From Hydromonas sp. (GTDB lineage: Bacteria > Pseudomonadota > Gammaproteobacteria > Burkholderiales > Burkholderiaceae): 64,000 bases of DNA. The notes beneath the pieces are model-generated. The model ran no database searches. It saw nothing but the letters and a program-made list of their open reading frames with translations, and had not been told where the DNA came from. Numbering within the stretch: position 1 is the first letter of the stretch; the number at the start of each line of letters is the position of its first letter. Shown in pieces: positions 38,385-48,494 of the stretch. The position numbers and the translations under genes are program-made. The stretch is from contig JAFEII010000002.1 of NCBI GenBank assembly GCA_017495165.1, forward strand, positions 62,001-126,000. Direction: 5' to 3'.

Positions 38385-39692
38385 ATGACCGATTTATTTG
38401 CCACACCAACAGGCAATGCCGCAAACCATGCGCCATTGCCTGAGCAATTACGCCCCCGCGTGATTACGGATGTGGTGGGGCAGTCGCATTTATTGGCGGA
38501 TGGCCAACCGCTCGCCGTGGCATTTGCCACAGGGCGATTGCACTCCATGATTTTTTGGGGGCCACCCGGTGTGGGCAAAACCACGCTGGCGCGGCTCGTG
38601 GCCGATTCGTTTGATGCGCATTTTATTGCATTGTCCGCCGTATTGGCTGGTGTGAAAGACATCCGCGAAGCGGTTGAAATGGCGCAAGCACTCAAAACCC
38701 AAGGCCGCAAAACCGTGCTATTTGTTGACGAAGTGCATCGGTTTAACAAGTCGCAACAAGACGCGTTTTTACCGCATGTTGAATCGGGCTTGTTCACGTT
38801 TATTGGCGCAACCACCGAAAACCCATCGTTTGAACTCAACAACGCGTTGCTGTCGCGCGCGGCGGTGTATGTGCTGCAATCGCTCAATGACGGGGATTTG
38901 GATGTTTTAATCGCACGCGCCGAGCAGTTTTTGGGGATTCAAATTGAACCGCAAGCGCAAACGCGCTTAAAATCAGCCGCCGATGGCGATGCGCGGCGAC
39001 TGCTCAATCAAATTGAAATAGCCGCCCAGCGCGTGGATGCAAATAAAGTATTAACGGACGAACTCGTAAAAACCAGTTTGGGCGCCACCTTAAACCGCTT
39101 TGATAACGGCGGCGACGCGTTTTATGATCAAATATCAGCGCTACACAAATCCGTGCGCGGCAGCAATCCTGATGCGGCGCTTTATTGGCTGTGCCGCATG
39201 CTCGACGGCGGCGCAGACCCGCGTTATTTATCGCGTAGAATCGTGCGCATGGCGTGGGAAGACATTGGATTGGCCGACCCACGCGCCATGCAAATGTGCA
39301 ATGAAGCCGCCCAGACTTACGAGCGGCTTGGCTCGCCCGAAGGCGAATTGGCATTGGCGCAAGCCGTGATTTATTTAAGCATCGCCGCCAAATCAAACGC
39401 AGGCTACAACGCATTTAAACAGATGCGTGCGTTTGTGGCGAATGAGCCGAGCCACCCCGTGCCGCTGCATTTGCGCAACGCACCGACCAAACTGATGAGG
39501 TCGCTCGATTATGGCAAAGATTATCGCTACGCGCATGATGAGGCGGATGGTTATGCGGCTGGGGAGAATTATTTTCCTGATAATATGCCACCCACGCCGA
39601 GTTATCAGCCCACAAGTCGTGGCTTAGAAGGTAAAATAGCGGAGAAATTAAATCAGCTGCGTGCTTTGGATGAAGCTGCGCGTAAAAAATAA
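38385..39692 (+). CDS. rarA: Replication-associated recombination protein RarA (MgsA)
   Basis: A 435-residue AAA+ ATPase acting at stalled forks. Landmarks: LRPRVITDVVGQSHLL, Walker A FWGPPGVGKTTLARLV near residue 65, Walker B TVLFVDEVHRFNKSQQD near 115, sensor 1 GATTENPSFELN, and the C-terminal clamp-loader-like domain with AARIVRMAWEDIGLADP-type residues (RRIVRMAWEDIGLA). Length is normal. A MITE-like repeat begins 5 bp after its stop. Confidence 0.96.
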   Translation: MTDLFATPTGNAANHAPLPEQLRPRVITDVVGQSHLLADGQPLAVAFATGRLHSMIFWGPPGVGKTTLARLVADSFDAHFIALSAVLAGVKDIREAVEMAQALKTQGRKTVLFVDEVHRFNKSQQDAFLPHVESGLFTFIGATTENPSFELNNALLSRAAVYVLQSLNDGDLDVLIARAEQFLGIQIEPQAQTRLKSAADGDARRLLNQIEIAAQRVDANKVLTDELVKTSLGATLNRFDNGGDAFYDQISALHKSVRGSNPDAALYWLCRMLDGGADPRYLSRRIVRMAWEDIGLADPRAMQMCNEAAQTYERLGSPEGELALAQAVIYLSIAAKSNAGYNAFKQMRAFVANEPSHPVPLHLRNAPTKLMRSLDYGKDYRYAHDEADGYAAGENYFPDNMPPTPSYQPTSRGLEGKIAEKLNQLRALDEAARKK

Positions 39693-41126
<1,434 letters not shown>

Positions 41127-41171
41127 AAGCAATGCGAGGTTAAAAAAACTGCATGTTTTTGCAAAAAAAAC

Positions 41172-41200
41172 TTGCAACAAATTAATCCTCGCGGCATAAT
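41172..41200 (+). promoter_or_regulatory. Promoter of the tRNA cluster
   Basis: TTGCAA at 41172-41177 and CATAAT at 41195-41200, 17 bases apart, 31 bp before tRNA-Ala. Confidence 0.6.
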
Positions 41201-41231
41201 ATCGCTTCTTTGCAAAACAGATTTAAATGTC

Positions 41232-41307
<76 letters not shown>

Positions 41308-41328
41308 AACATTTAAAGTTAACCCAAT

Positions 41329-41403
41329 GCTTCCATCGTCTATCGGTTAGGACACTCGGTTTTCATCCGAGCAAGAGGGGTTCGATTCCCCTTGGAAGTA
41401 CCA
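41329..41403 (+). tRNA. tRNA-Glu (anticodon TTC), copy 1
   Basis: A 75-base cloverleaf with acceptor gcttcca/tggaagt, anticodon stem ctcgg/ccgag around ttttcat giving TTC, T-loop gttcgatt, and encoded CCA. It is identical to copy 2 at 41444. Confidence 0.93.
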
Positions 41404-41443
41404 GAATTTAAAAATAAAGGCCAAGCCTTTTTAAACAAACAAT

Positions 41444-41518
41444 GCTTCCATCGTCTATCGGTTAGGACACTCGGTTTTCATCCGAGCAAGAGGGGTTCGA
41501 TTCCCCTTGGAAGTACCA
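41444..41518 (+). tRNA. tRNA-Glu (anticodon TTC), copy 2
   Basis: Identical over all 75 bases to the gene at 41329, 40 bp downstream of it. A tandem duplication. Confidence 0.93.
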
Positions 41519-41531
41519 CTCTTTGTTCTAA

Positions 41532-41607
41532 GCTCCCATCGTCTAGAGGCCTAGGACATCAGCATTTCATGCTGGCAACAGGGGTTCGAATCCCTTTGGG
41601 AGTGCCA
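41532..41607 (+). tRNA. tRNA-Glu (anticodon TTC), divergent third gene
   Basis: A 76-base cloverleaf with acceptor gctccca/tgggagt, a different D-arm (gtctagaggcctaggac) and anticodon arm (tcagc/gctgg around atttcat), again giving TTC. The T-arm has gttcgaat and CCA is encoded. Its body differs clearly from the other two tRNA-Glu genes beside it. Confidence 0.88.
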
Positions 41608-41633
41608 ATTGGTTAATCCCCAGCCAAAAATTT

Positions 41634-41669
41634 AAAATCCGAAAAGCATTATGTTTTTCGGATTTTTTT
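41634..41669 (+). terminator. Terminator of the tRNA cluster
   Basis: Stem aaatccgaaaa with tttttcggattt and a loop of about 8 bases, then a T-run. The following 240 bp up to fimT hold nothing I can name. Confidence 0.8.
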
Positions 41670-41908
41670 CGTCTGCTGGGCGTTCTGGTGTTTTGCGGCG
41701 GATAAAGATGCGGCCATCAATTTTGCTGCATGCTATTAAGGGTTTTTTCTGTGAGGTTGGTTATGTGAAAATGGATGTTGTTTAAACATTCCTATTTTTT
41801 GTGGCAAGTACGTACACAGTAATTGCATTTTTAATATTTACTGAGATAAATCAACTTGAGGTTTAAGCTGCGTTCTGTATAATCTGCCTGAAGACAAAAA
41901 GGTGGCGT

Positions 41909-42487
41909 ATGAAACCGCAATATGCATTTAAATCGGAGTATGAAGCGCGTGGCGTGGCGCCAGCAGATGGCTCTGCGCACGCTGGTTTTACGTTGCTTGA
42001 AATGCTGCTGGTTTTGGCAATTGTGTGTATTTTAGCCGCACAAGTCATCCCCCAATATCAAGGCTTTATGGTGCGTCGTCAGATTGACGTTGTTGCACGG
42101 GAATTGGCACAAGGCATCCAGACTGCGCGGGTTTTTGCTCAAGCACATGCAATCAATGTCCGATTTTGTCCAGTAGGTAAAAATGAGCTCAATGCAGCCG
42201 CGCCCAAATGCCGTGCAACCACCTCTAATGAGGATTGGGCGGGTTGGGTGTTTTTGTCAAATCTCGATGGGCAGGTGCTGTTGCGCAGTAAGCCGCTGCC
42301 GCCAGCCATTCAAGTCTGTGGCAATGCCGATAACGGTCGCCTGATTAATGAGCGCGGCGGTTCTGATTTTTCGGGATTCACGCTGTATGTTAAGGCTTCT
42401 AAAATGGCCAACTTACCTGCGCAAGAAGTCACATTTGCGCCTTCAGGACGCGTGCAAGTGGCAACGGTTGTGGTGACATCATGCTAA
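41909..42487 (+). CDS. fimT: FimT/GspH-type minor pseudopilin
   Basis: A 192-residue type IV pilus minor pilin. The prepilin site is G|FTLLEMLLVLAIVCILAAQ near residue 27, with a long 26-residue lead and the Glu at position +5. The mature part has the GspH-like domain with paired Cys. The lead is unusually long. It is the first gene of a five-gene minor pilin operon, and overlaps pilV by 7 bp. The start has aaggtgg upstream. Confidence 0.88.
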   Translation: MKPQYAFKSEYEARGVAPADGSAHAGFTLLEMLLVLAIVCILAAQVIPQYQGFMVRRQIDVVARELAQGIQTARVFAQAHAINVRFCPVGKNELNAAAPKCRATTSNEDWAGWVFLSNLDGQVLLRSKPLPPAIQVCGNADNGRLINERGGSDFSGFTLYVKASKMANLPAQEVTFAPSGRVQVATVVVTSC

Positions 42488-42909
42488 ATCAAGCGGTGTG
42501 CCAAAAAGGCTTTAGCTTAATTGAAACCCTAGTCTCCATGCTGATTGCAAGCATCGCGATTGCGGCCGTTATGAGCATTCATGCCAAAAATCTTGGCCAA
42601 ACCCATGACAACGCAGCGCTCAATCAAGCTCAAATTTTAATGACCAATTTAACCCTGCGCGCCCAAAATGAGATTCAGGGAGCGAGCAATGTTTCGCCCA
42701 GTCAGTTCACGGAAACGATTCGAGCCGTCAAAGCGCAGGCCGCAGAAGTCGGGATGCCCGATGCCGACATAAGCATAAAACCCCAGCAGGCAGGCTGGCT
42801 TGCACAAATTTCATGGCCTGCGCACGTGCCAACCCAAGCCGTGGTACGCAGCGCTTGTGTTGCGCCGCCTGCAGGGCATCATTGCTTGGTTTTGCTGCTC
42901 GCGCCATGA
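42481..42909 (+). CDS. pilV: Type IV pilus minor pilin PilV
   Basis: A 142-residue prepilin with the cleavage site G|FSLIETLVSMLIASIAIAAV near residue 10, PilV-like in having SLIETLVS. Two Cys near the end may bond. It lies between fimT and pilW, the usual place for pilV, and overlaps both by a few bases. It helps start pilus assembly in the inner membrane. Confidence 0.85.
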   Translation: MLNQAVCQKGFSLIETLVSMLIASIAIAAVMSIHAKNLGQTHDNAALNQAQILMTNLTLRAQNEIQGASNVSPSQFTETIRAVKAQAAEVGMPDADISIKPQQAGWLAQISWPAHVPTQAVVRSACVAPPAGHHCLVLLLAP

Positions 42910-43637
42910 AAAACATCCAGTCTACCGCACAATTAAAAACGCATGCGCAATCAGGTTTTACCTTGCTTGAGCTGCTGATTGCTTTGGCAATCACCGCTGT
43001 TTTATTATTTGTCATTCCACGTTTTATTGCAGGCTTGGTTGTGGACAATGAGGGCATTTCTGCCCACCAAGACCAAGCCGCTCAAACACACATTGCGCTA
43101 TCAAATCTGCGCCGCGATGTTGCGCAAGCGGGTTTTGTGCCATTGGCGTACAACTTTGAAGCGCATAAAACCGTCGGCTTGACTATTGACAATAACAGCA
43201 TCACCGTCGCTGCTTATCAACCAAAGAACACCGCCAAGGATTGTAATGGCGCCAGCAAATTTGGCTCAGACGAGCAGCGCGATGGTTGGGTGTATGTCAA
43301 AAACACCTATGCGCTCGTGCGTGACTCAAAAGCCGCCACGCAAGGCACTTTAAAATGTGACGGAAATGGCGGTGCGAATGGCCGCCAGCCTATTTTGGAT
43401 CATCTGGTCGACATGCAAGTCACATCAGTCAACAACCCAGCTTCGGATAATAATGCCGCTGCGCGCATCATCAGCGTGTGTTTGGTGAGTACCGAAGACA
43501 ATAAAAATTTGGGTGGTGCGCCAACCACCACCATGTGCGACAACGCAACCCAAACCCCCAAACAAGGCCATGCCATTTTTTATAAAGTGCGCGCAGACAT
43601 GGCCGTGCTTGCAGCGCCAATGACTGCGGGGCAGTAA
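42906..43637 (+). CDS. pilW: Type IV pilus minor pilin PilW
   Basis: A 243-residue prepilin with the site G|FTLLELLIALAITAVLLF near residue 16 and a large C-terminal domain with NLRRDVAQAGFV, common to PilW. The ATG at 42906 overlaps the pilV stop by four bases (ATGA). PilW forms part of the priming complex under the major pilin. Confidence 0.87.
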   Translation: MKNIQSTAQLKTHAQSGFTLLELLIALAITAVLLFVIPRFIAGLVVDNEGISAHQDQAAQTHIALSNLRRDVAQAGFVPLAYNFEAHKTVGLTIDNNSITVAAYQPKNTAKDCNGASKFGSDEQRDGWVYVKNTYALVRDSKAATQGTLKCDGNGGANGRQPILDHLVDMQVTSVNNPASDNNAAARIISVCLVSTEDNKNLGGAPTTTMCDNATQTPKQGHAIFYKVRADMAVLAAPMTAGQ

Positions 43638-44173
43638 TGCAAAATCAATCAAAAACCCATTTTCAGCGCGGTTTTGTACTGGCGACCGTGCTGGTGTTGT
43701 TGCTCATTTTGGTGTTAATTGTGAGTGCATTGCTCAGTGGTCAAGCCGCAACGGTGCGCCAAATGCGCGACACATTGGCCGGCCAGCAGGCCGAACAAGA
43801 CGCGCATAATTTACACCGAGCGTGCTTGAATGCAGTTCGTGCAAAAATGAGTATCAACACGCTAAGTCAAGTAAATACAACGGATTTGGCTCAGCCCATT
43901 GTGATTCAAAACGCTGGAACTTGTCAGGTACGCGTTTATGACGCTGTGCCCGAAGTTTGGACGCCACGTTTTGAAATCGTTTCAACCCCAAATGTCGGGC
44001 GTTGGGTAGAGATTTCTCATTGGCGCTACCCTGCTTGCGGCAATCCGAATGACAACTGTTTCACCGCCCCGCAAAAGAATTTAAACTTACGAGGCATAAA
44101 TGGGATTTTGCAAGCAACTCAAGTCAGTTTTGCGCAAAACCAACCGATTCAAACAACATGGCGAGCCCAATAA
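43637..44173 (+). CDS. pilX: Type IV pilus minor pilin PilX
   Basis: A 178-residue protein with FQRGFVLATVLVLLLILVLI near residue 10, the membrane helix of PilX-type pilins, which lack the Glu at +5. QMRDTLAGQQAEQDAHNLHRAC follows in parts as in PilX. It starts on the last base of pilW and overlaps pilE by 16 bp. In related clusters pilY1 lies between pilX and pilE; there is no room for it here. Confidence 0.8.
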   Translation: MQNQSKTHFQRGFVLATVLVLLLILVLIVSALLSGQAATVRQMRDTLAGQQAEQDAHNLHRACLNAVRAKMSINTLSQVNTTDLAQPIVIQNAGTCQVRVYDAVPEVWTPRFEIVSTPNVGRWVEISHWRYPACGNPNDNCFTAPQKNLNLRGINGILQATQVSFAQNQPIQTTWRAQ

Positions 44174-44607
44174 TGCCCCCAATCAATGCCTTACCGCCCA
44201 AAAAACAGCAGGGTTTTACCTTGCTTGAGCTGCTGATTGTGCTCGCTATTATCGGCATCCTTGCCAGTTTGGCGATAACACGTTACCAATCGCACATTGT
44301 CGGCTCAAACCGCCAAGCCGCTGTGGCTGGCTTACAAATGGCGCAGCAAGCCTTGGAGCGCGAATTTTTAAGCACCAGCAGCTATGCAGGTTTTTCACAA
44401 AGCAAGCTCAATGCAGTGAACAACAATCTCATTCATACGGGTTCAAGCCACACCTTTGTGCTCACCAGTCTAAGCAACACTGCCTATGTAATTACCGCCC
44501 AGCCAAGCCCATCAATGCCAGACGTGGCATGCGGCAGTTTGTCGATAGACCAAACAGGCGTGCGCACCAAAAGCGGCACAGCATCAGATGTGGCAGAGTG
44601 CTGGTAA
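44158..44607 (+). CDS. pilE: PilE-type minor pilin
   Basis: A 149-residue prepilin with the site G|FTLLELLIVLAIIGILASLA near residue 20 and Cys near the C-terminus for a disulfide loop (DVACGSLS, VAECW). Its place at the end of a fimT-pilV-pilW-pilX set makes it a minor pilin rather than the major pilin. It overlaps pilX. Confidence 0.87.
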   Translation: MASPIMPPINALPPKKQQGFTLLELLIVLAIIGILASLAITRYQSHIVGSNRQAAVAGLQMAQQALEREFLSTSSYAGFSQSKLNAVNNNLIHTGSSHTFVLTSLSNTAYVITAQPSPSMPDVACGSLSIDQTGVRTKSGTASDVAECW

Positions 44608-44883
44608 AAACACCGCAACACCAAGCCTTGCGGCCTTTAAGGCAACGCGTCATGACTTTTGCCCATCTGGTTTAAACCATTCAAAATGGTGCCAAAACGA
44701 ATCAAGTTCGCATTCCAAAGCAACTTCCATCCCAAAATAAACCGTGTTTTTGTTTATAATGCAAAAAAATTGCGCATCGATGACAAAATAAATCGCCCGA
44801 AAATGCTTTTTATTTGCATTTACTGTGCGTCAATGAACCTCATTTCAATCAAACCCGTTGTAATTAAATCAAAGGCAAAATTT

Positions 44884-46161
44884 ATGTTAAATGCAGACTT
44901 GCAAACCCGAAAAAACGCAGCAACCCCGCGCGGCGTTGGTGTCATGACTGATTTTTATGCGGCACGCGCAGAAAATGCAGAAATCTGGGACGTTGAAGGG
45001 CGACGTTTTATTGACTTTGGCGGTGGAATCGCCGTGGTCAACACAGGACACCGTCACCCCAAGCAAGTTGCCGCCATCAAAGCACAGCTTGACTGCTTTA
45101 TTCACACCGCTTACCAAATTGTGCCGTACGAAGGTTATGTTGAGTTGGCTGAGCAGATTAACGAACGCACCCCAGGCGTCCACCCAAAGAAAACCGCATT
45201 TTTTACCACCGGCGCAGAAGCCGTTGAAAACGCCATCAAAATCGCCCGCGCCGCCACCAAGCGTTCAGGTGTGATTGCCTTTAGCGGCGGCTTTCATGGC
45301 CGAACCATGATGGGCATGGCCTTAACGGGCAAAGTTGCGCCTTACAAAATTGGCTTTGGGCCATTTCCTGCAGAAGTCTTTCACGTGCCATTTCCGATTG
45401 AATTACACGGCGTGTCAGAGCAAGAATCCATTCACGCAATCGAACATTTATTCAAATATGACATCGAAGCGAGCCGCGTGGCCGCCATTATTTTAGAGCC
45501 AGTACAAGGCGAGGGCGGCTTTTACCAAGCCTCACCAAGCTTTATGCGTGCGTTGCGCGCTTTGTGTGACACGCACGGCATTTTATTGATTGCCGACGAA
45601 GTGCAATCAGGCTTTGGGCGCACGGGCAAAATGTTTGCCATGGCGCATTACGACGTACAAGCCGATTTAATCACATTTGCCAAAAGCCTTGCGGGCGGCA
45701 TGCCACTGTCTGGCGTGTGTGGGCGCGCAGAAATCATGGATGCACCCGCACCGGGCGGCTTGGGCGGCACTTATGCGGGCAATGGCTTGGCGATTGCCTC
45801 AGCGCTTGCCGTTATCGACATCATTGATTCAGAAAACTTGCTCGAGCGCGCCAATGTGTTGGGCGACAAAATCAAAGCGCGTTTAAACGCCATTCGCGCA
45901 CAAGTCCCCCAAATCTCTGACGTGCGCGGGCCAGGTGCGATGAATGCGGTTGAGTTTATTGACCCCGCCACAGGCCAAGCATCACCAGACTTTACCCAAA
46001 AAGTACGCATTGCCGCACTCAAAAAAGGTTTGCTGCTGCTGTCGTGTGGTACGTATGCCAACGTGATTCGCTTTTTATTCCCATTAACCATTCAAGACGA
46101 CGTATTTGAAGAAGGTTTGGCAATCCTAGAAAGCGTATTGATTGAAGCGGCGCAAAGCTAA
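44884..46161 (+). CDS. gabT: 4-aminobutyrate aminotransferase
   Basis: A PLP enzyme moving the amino group of GABA to 2-oxoglutarate. It is 425 residues from the ATG at 44884, which gives the usual N-terminus (LNADLQTRKNAATPRGVGVM); the open frame upstream is not conserved. Landmarks: FFTTGAEAVENAIKIARAAT, GGFHGRTMMGMALTG, LIADEVQSGFGRTG and the PLP lysine in FAKSLAGGMPLSGV. Followed by gabD, so both steps from GABA to succinate are covered. Confidence 0.94.
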   Translation: MLNADLQTRKNAATPRGVGVMTDFYAARAENAEIWDVEGRRFIDFGGGIAVVNTGHRHPKQVAAIKAQLDCFIHTAYQIVPYEGYVELAEQINERTPGVHPKKTAFFTTGAEAVENAIKIARAATKRSGVIAFSGGFHGRTMMGMALTGKVAPYKIGFGPFPAEVFHVPFPIELHGVSEQESIHAIEHLFKYDIEASRVAAIILEPVQGEGGFYQASPSFMRALRALCDTHGILLIADEVQSGFGRTGKMFAMAHYDVQADLITFAKSLAGGMPLSGVCGRAEIMDAPAPGGLGGTYAGNGLAIASALAVIDIIDSENLLERANVLGDKIKARLNAIRAQVPQISDVRGPGAMNAVEFIDPATGQASPDFTQKVRIAALKKGLLLLSCGTYANVIRFLFPLTIQDDVFEEGLAILESVLIEAAQS

Positions 46162-46170
46162 TCACCATTT

Positions 46171-46208
46171 AAAAAGCCCTTTGACAACCCATCAAAAGGG
46201 CTTTTTTT
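46171..46208 (+). terminator. Terminator between gabT and gabD
   Basis: Stem aaaaagccctttg with caaaagggcttttt (one bulge) and a T-run. It suggests gabD also has its own promoter or is reached by readthrough only. Confidence 0.8.
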
Positions 46209-46257
46209 AAAATGACTTAAAGCGATTAAAGACAATTTTTGATTGAGGAGTATCAAC

Positions 46258-47712
46258 ATGTTGCAACTTAAAGACCCCAGTTTATTCAAACAACAATGCT
46301 ATTTAAACGGCCAATGGGTCAGCGGCACCGAAACCATGGCAGTCACCAATCCCGCCACAGGCGAAGTGCTTGGTCACATTCCGCACTTAGGTCAAGCGCA
46401 AGCAGCACAAGCGATTGCAGACGCAAATGCCGCATGGCCTGCATGGCGTAAAAAACCAGCCAAGGAGCGCGCCACGATTTTGCGCCGCTGGTTTAATTTA
46501 ATGATGGAGCACCAAGACGACTTGGCCGCCATCTTAACCGCAGAGCAAGGCAAGCCGCTGGCTGAAGCCAAAGGCGAGATTGCATACGGCGCATCTTATA
46601 TCGAGTGGTTCGCCGAAGAGGGCAAACGCGTGTACGGCGAAAACATTCCATCGCACATGGCCGACCGCCGCTTGATGGTCACAAAAGAACCGATTGGCGT
46701 GTGCGTCGCCATCACGCCGTGGAACTTTCCCAACGCAATGATTACGCGCAAAGCGGCACCCGCAATGGCCGCAGGCTGCCCAATGATTGTGCGCCCAGCC
46801 GATTTAACCCCATTCTCAGCGCTGGCCATGGCCGAATTGGCGCACCGCGCAGGCATTCCTGCGGGCGTATTTCAAGTGATTACGGGCAAGTCTCGCGTGA
46901 TTGGCGCGGAGTTTACATCCAACCCAACCGTGCGCAAATTAACCTTTACTGGCTCAACCGAAGTCGGGCGCGTCCTGATGGAACAATGCGCAGGCACGGT
47001 CAAAAAAGTATCGATGGAGCTTGGCGGAAACGCACCATTTATCGTATTTGATGACGCAGACTTGGATGCCGCCGTTGAAGGCGCAATCGCCTCAAAATAC
47101 CGCAACGCGGGTCAAACCTGCGTATGCGCCAACCGTTTGTATGTCCAAGACGGCGTATACGACGCATTTGCACAAAAATTAGCGGCGGCGGTGGCCAAGC
47201 TAAAAGTCGGCAACGGCGTTGTCGCAGGCGTGACCCAAGGCCCGATGATTGACGTTAAAGCCATGGAAAAAGTCGAAGAACACATTGCCGATGCACTGGC
47301 CAAAGGCGCAAAAGTGATTGCTGGCGGCAAGCGCCACGCGTTGGGACACTCATTTTTTGAACCCACTATTTTGACCGACGTCACGCAAAACATGCTGGTG
47401 GCAAAAGAAGAAACCTTTGGCCCGATGGCGCCGCTGTTCCGTTTTACATCAGAAGAGGAAGTGGTTCAGTACGCCAATGACACCGAGTTTGGCTTGGCAT
47501 CATACTTTTTTAGCCGCGACATTGGACGGATTTTCCGCGTATCCGAAGCGCTGGAATATGGCATGGTTGGCGTAAATACCGGGCTCATCTCAACCGAAAT
47601 TGCCCCATTTGGTGGCGTCAAACAATCAGGTTTGGGACGTGAAGGCTCTAAATACGGGATTGAAGATTACATGGTCGTCAAATACACCTGTATCGCAGGG
47701 CTGGATAAATAA
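46258..47712 (+). CDS. gabD: Succinate-semialdehyde dehydrogenase
   Basis: It oxidises succinate semialdehyde to succinate with NADP(+) in GABA breakdown. The 484-residue aldehyde dehydrogenase has GVCVAITPWNFPNAMITRK, GSTEVGRVLMEQCAG, the Glu of MELGGNAPFIVFDDADLD and the catalytic Cys of AGQTCVCANRLYVQ. The start at 46258 follows ttgaggag. It pairs with gabT upstream. Confidence 0.94.
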   Translation: MLQLKDPSLFKQQCYLNGQWVSGTETMAVTNPATGEVLGHIPHLGQAQAAQAIADANAAWPAWRKKPAKERATILRRWFNLMMEHQDDLAAILTAEQGKPLAEAKGEIAYGASYIEWFAEEGKRVYGENIPSHMADRRLMVTKEPIGVCVAITPWNFPNAMITRKAAPAMAAGCPMIVRPADLTPFSALAMAELAHRAGIPAGVFQVITGKSRVIGAEFTSNPTVRKLTFTGSTEVGRVLMEQCAGTVKKVSMELGGNAPFIVFDDADLDAAVEGAIASKYRNAGQTCVCANRLYVQDGVYDAFAQKLAAAVAKLKVGNGVVAGVTQGPMIDVKAMEKVEEHIADALAKGAKVIAGGKRHALGHSFFEPTILTDVTQNMLVAKEETFGPMAPLFRFTSEEEVVQYANDTEFGLASYFFSRDIGRIFRVSEALEYGMVGVNTGLISTEIAPFGGVKQSGLGREGSKYGIEDYMVVKYTCIAGLDK

Positions 47713-47814
47713 TCCAGCTTCATGAGAATCATCGCAATAAAAAACCACTTCTCGCGGGTATAAAATCTATTTTCATTTATAATCGCGAGTCAATTTACTT
47801 AAAAAGAGGGTGTT

Positions 47815-48297
47815 ATGCAAATCAAAGACAATTCAATCGTACAAATCCACTACACGCTGACCAATGACGAAAGCGTCGTATTGGACTCATCGCAAGGCAA
47901 AGAACCTTTGGCTTACATGCACGGCAGCCACAGCATTATTCCGGGCCTTGAAGCCGCATTGCTGGGCAAAACTGTCGGCGACAAATTCAATGTCACGATT
48001 GAAGCGGCAGATGCATACGGCGAGCGCAATCCCCAAGCCGTTCAAAACGTGTCATTAGAAGCATTGGCAAATGTACCTGATTTGCAAGTTGGCATGCAAT
48101 TGCAAGCAGGCACCGACCAAGGCCCAGTCTCTGTCACAGTGATTGAATTAAACGACGAGTTTGCGGTTATTGACGGCAACCACCCACTTGCAGGCGTGCG
48201 TTTGAACTTTGCAGTTGAAGTCGCTGCCGTACGCGAGGCAACTGAAAGCGAAATGAGCCACGGTCACGCCCACGCAGGCGACGGCCACCAGCACTAA
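47815..48297 (+). CDS. slyD: FKBP-type peptidyl-prolyl isomerase SlyD
   Basis: A 160-residue chaperone and prolyl isomerase with an inserted flap domain (GKTVGDKFNVTIEAADAYG, as in SlyD) and a His-rich end, SHGHAHAGDGHQH, that binds nickel and other metals. Start VQIHYTLTNDESVVLDSS is typical. A single gene with a terminator hairpin after it. Confidence 0.95.
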   Translation: MQIKDNSIVQIHYTLTNDESVVLDSSQGKEPLAYMHGSHSIIPGLEAALLGKTVGDKFNVTIEAADAYGERNPQAVQNVSLEALANVPDLQVGMQLQAGTDQGPVSVTVIELNDEFAVIDGNHPLAGVRLNFAVEVAAVREATESEMSHGHAHAGDGHQH

Positions 48298-48308
48298 AAT
48301 ATAAGCGA

Positions 48309-48341
48309 CACAAAAAAAGCGGCTTCGGCTGCTTTTTTTGT
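48309..48341 (+). terminator. Terminator after slyD
   Basis: Stem caaaaaaagc with gctttttttg and a GC-rich inner part around cttc. It directly follows slyD. Confidence 0.8.
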
Positions 48342-48494
48342 GGATTTTTTGCAGCCAAAGGCGCTCAATTGTGAGCCTGTGGAACCACCGCATCAATCTG
48401 ATGCAAGCGGCGCCTGCTCTCGCTTAAAAAACACTCTGTAAAACTTCCTCGTAAGCCTTTATAATGCACGCTGTTTCTTACTCAGAGCAAGCAA

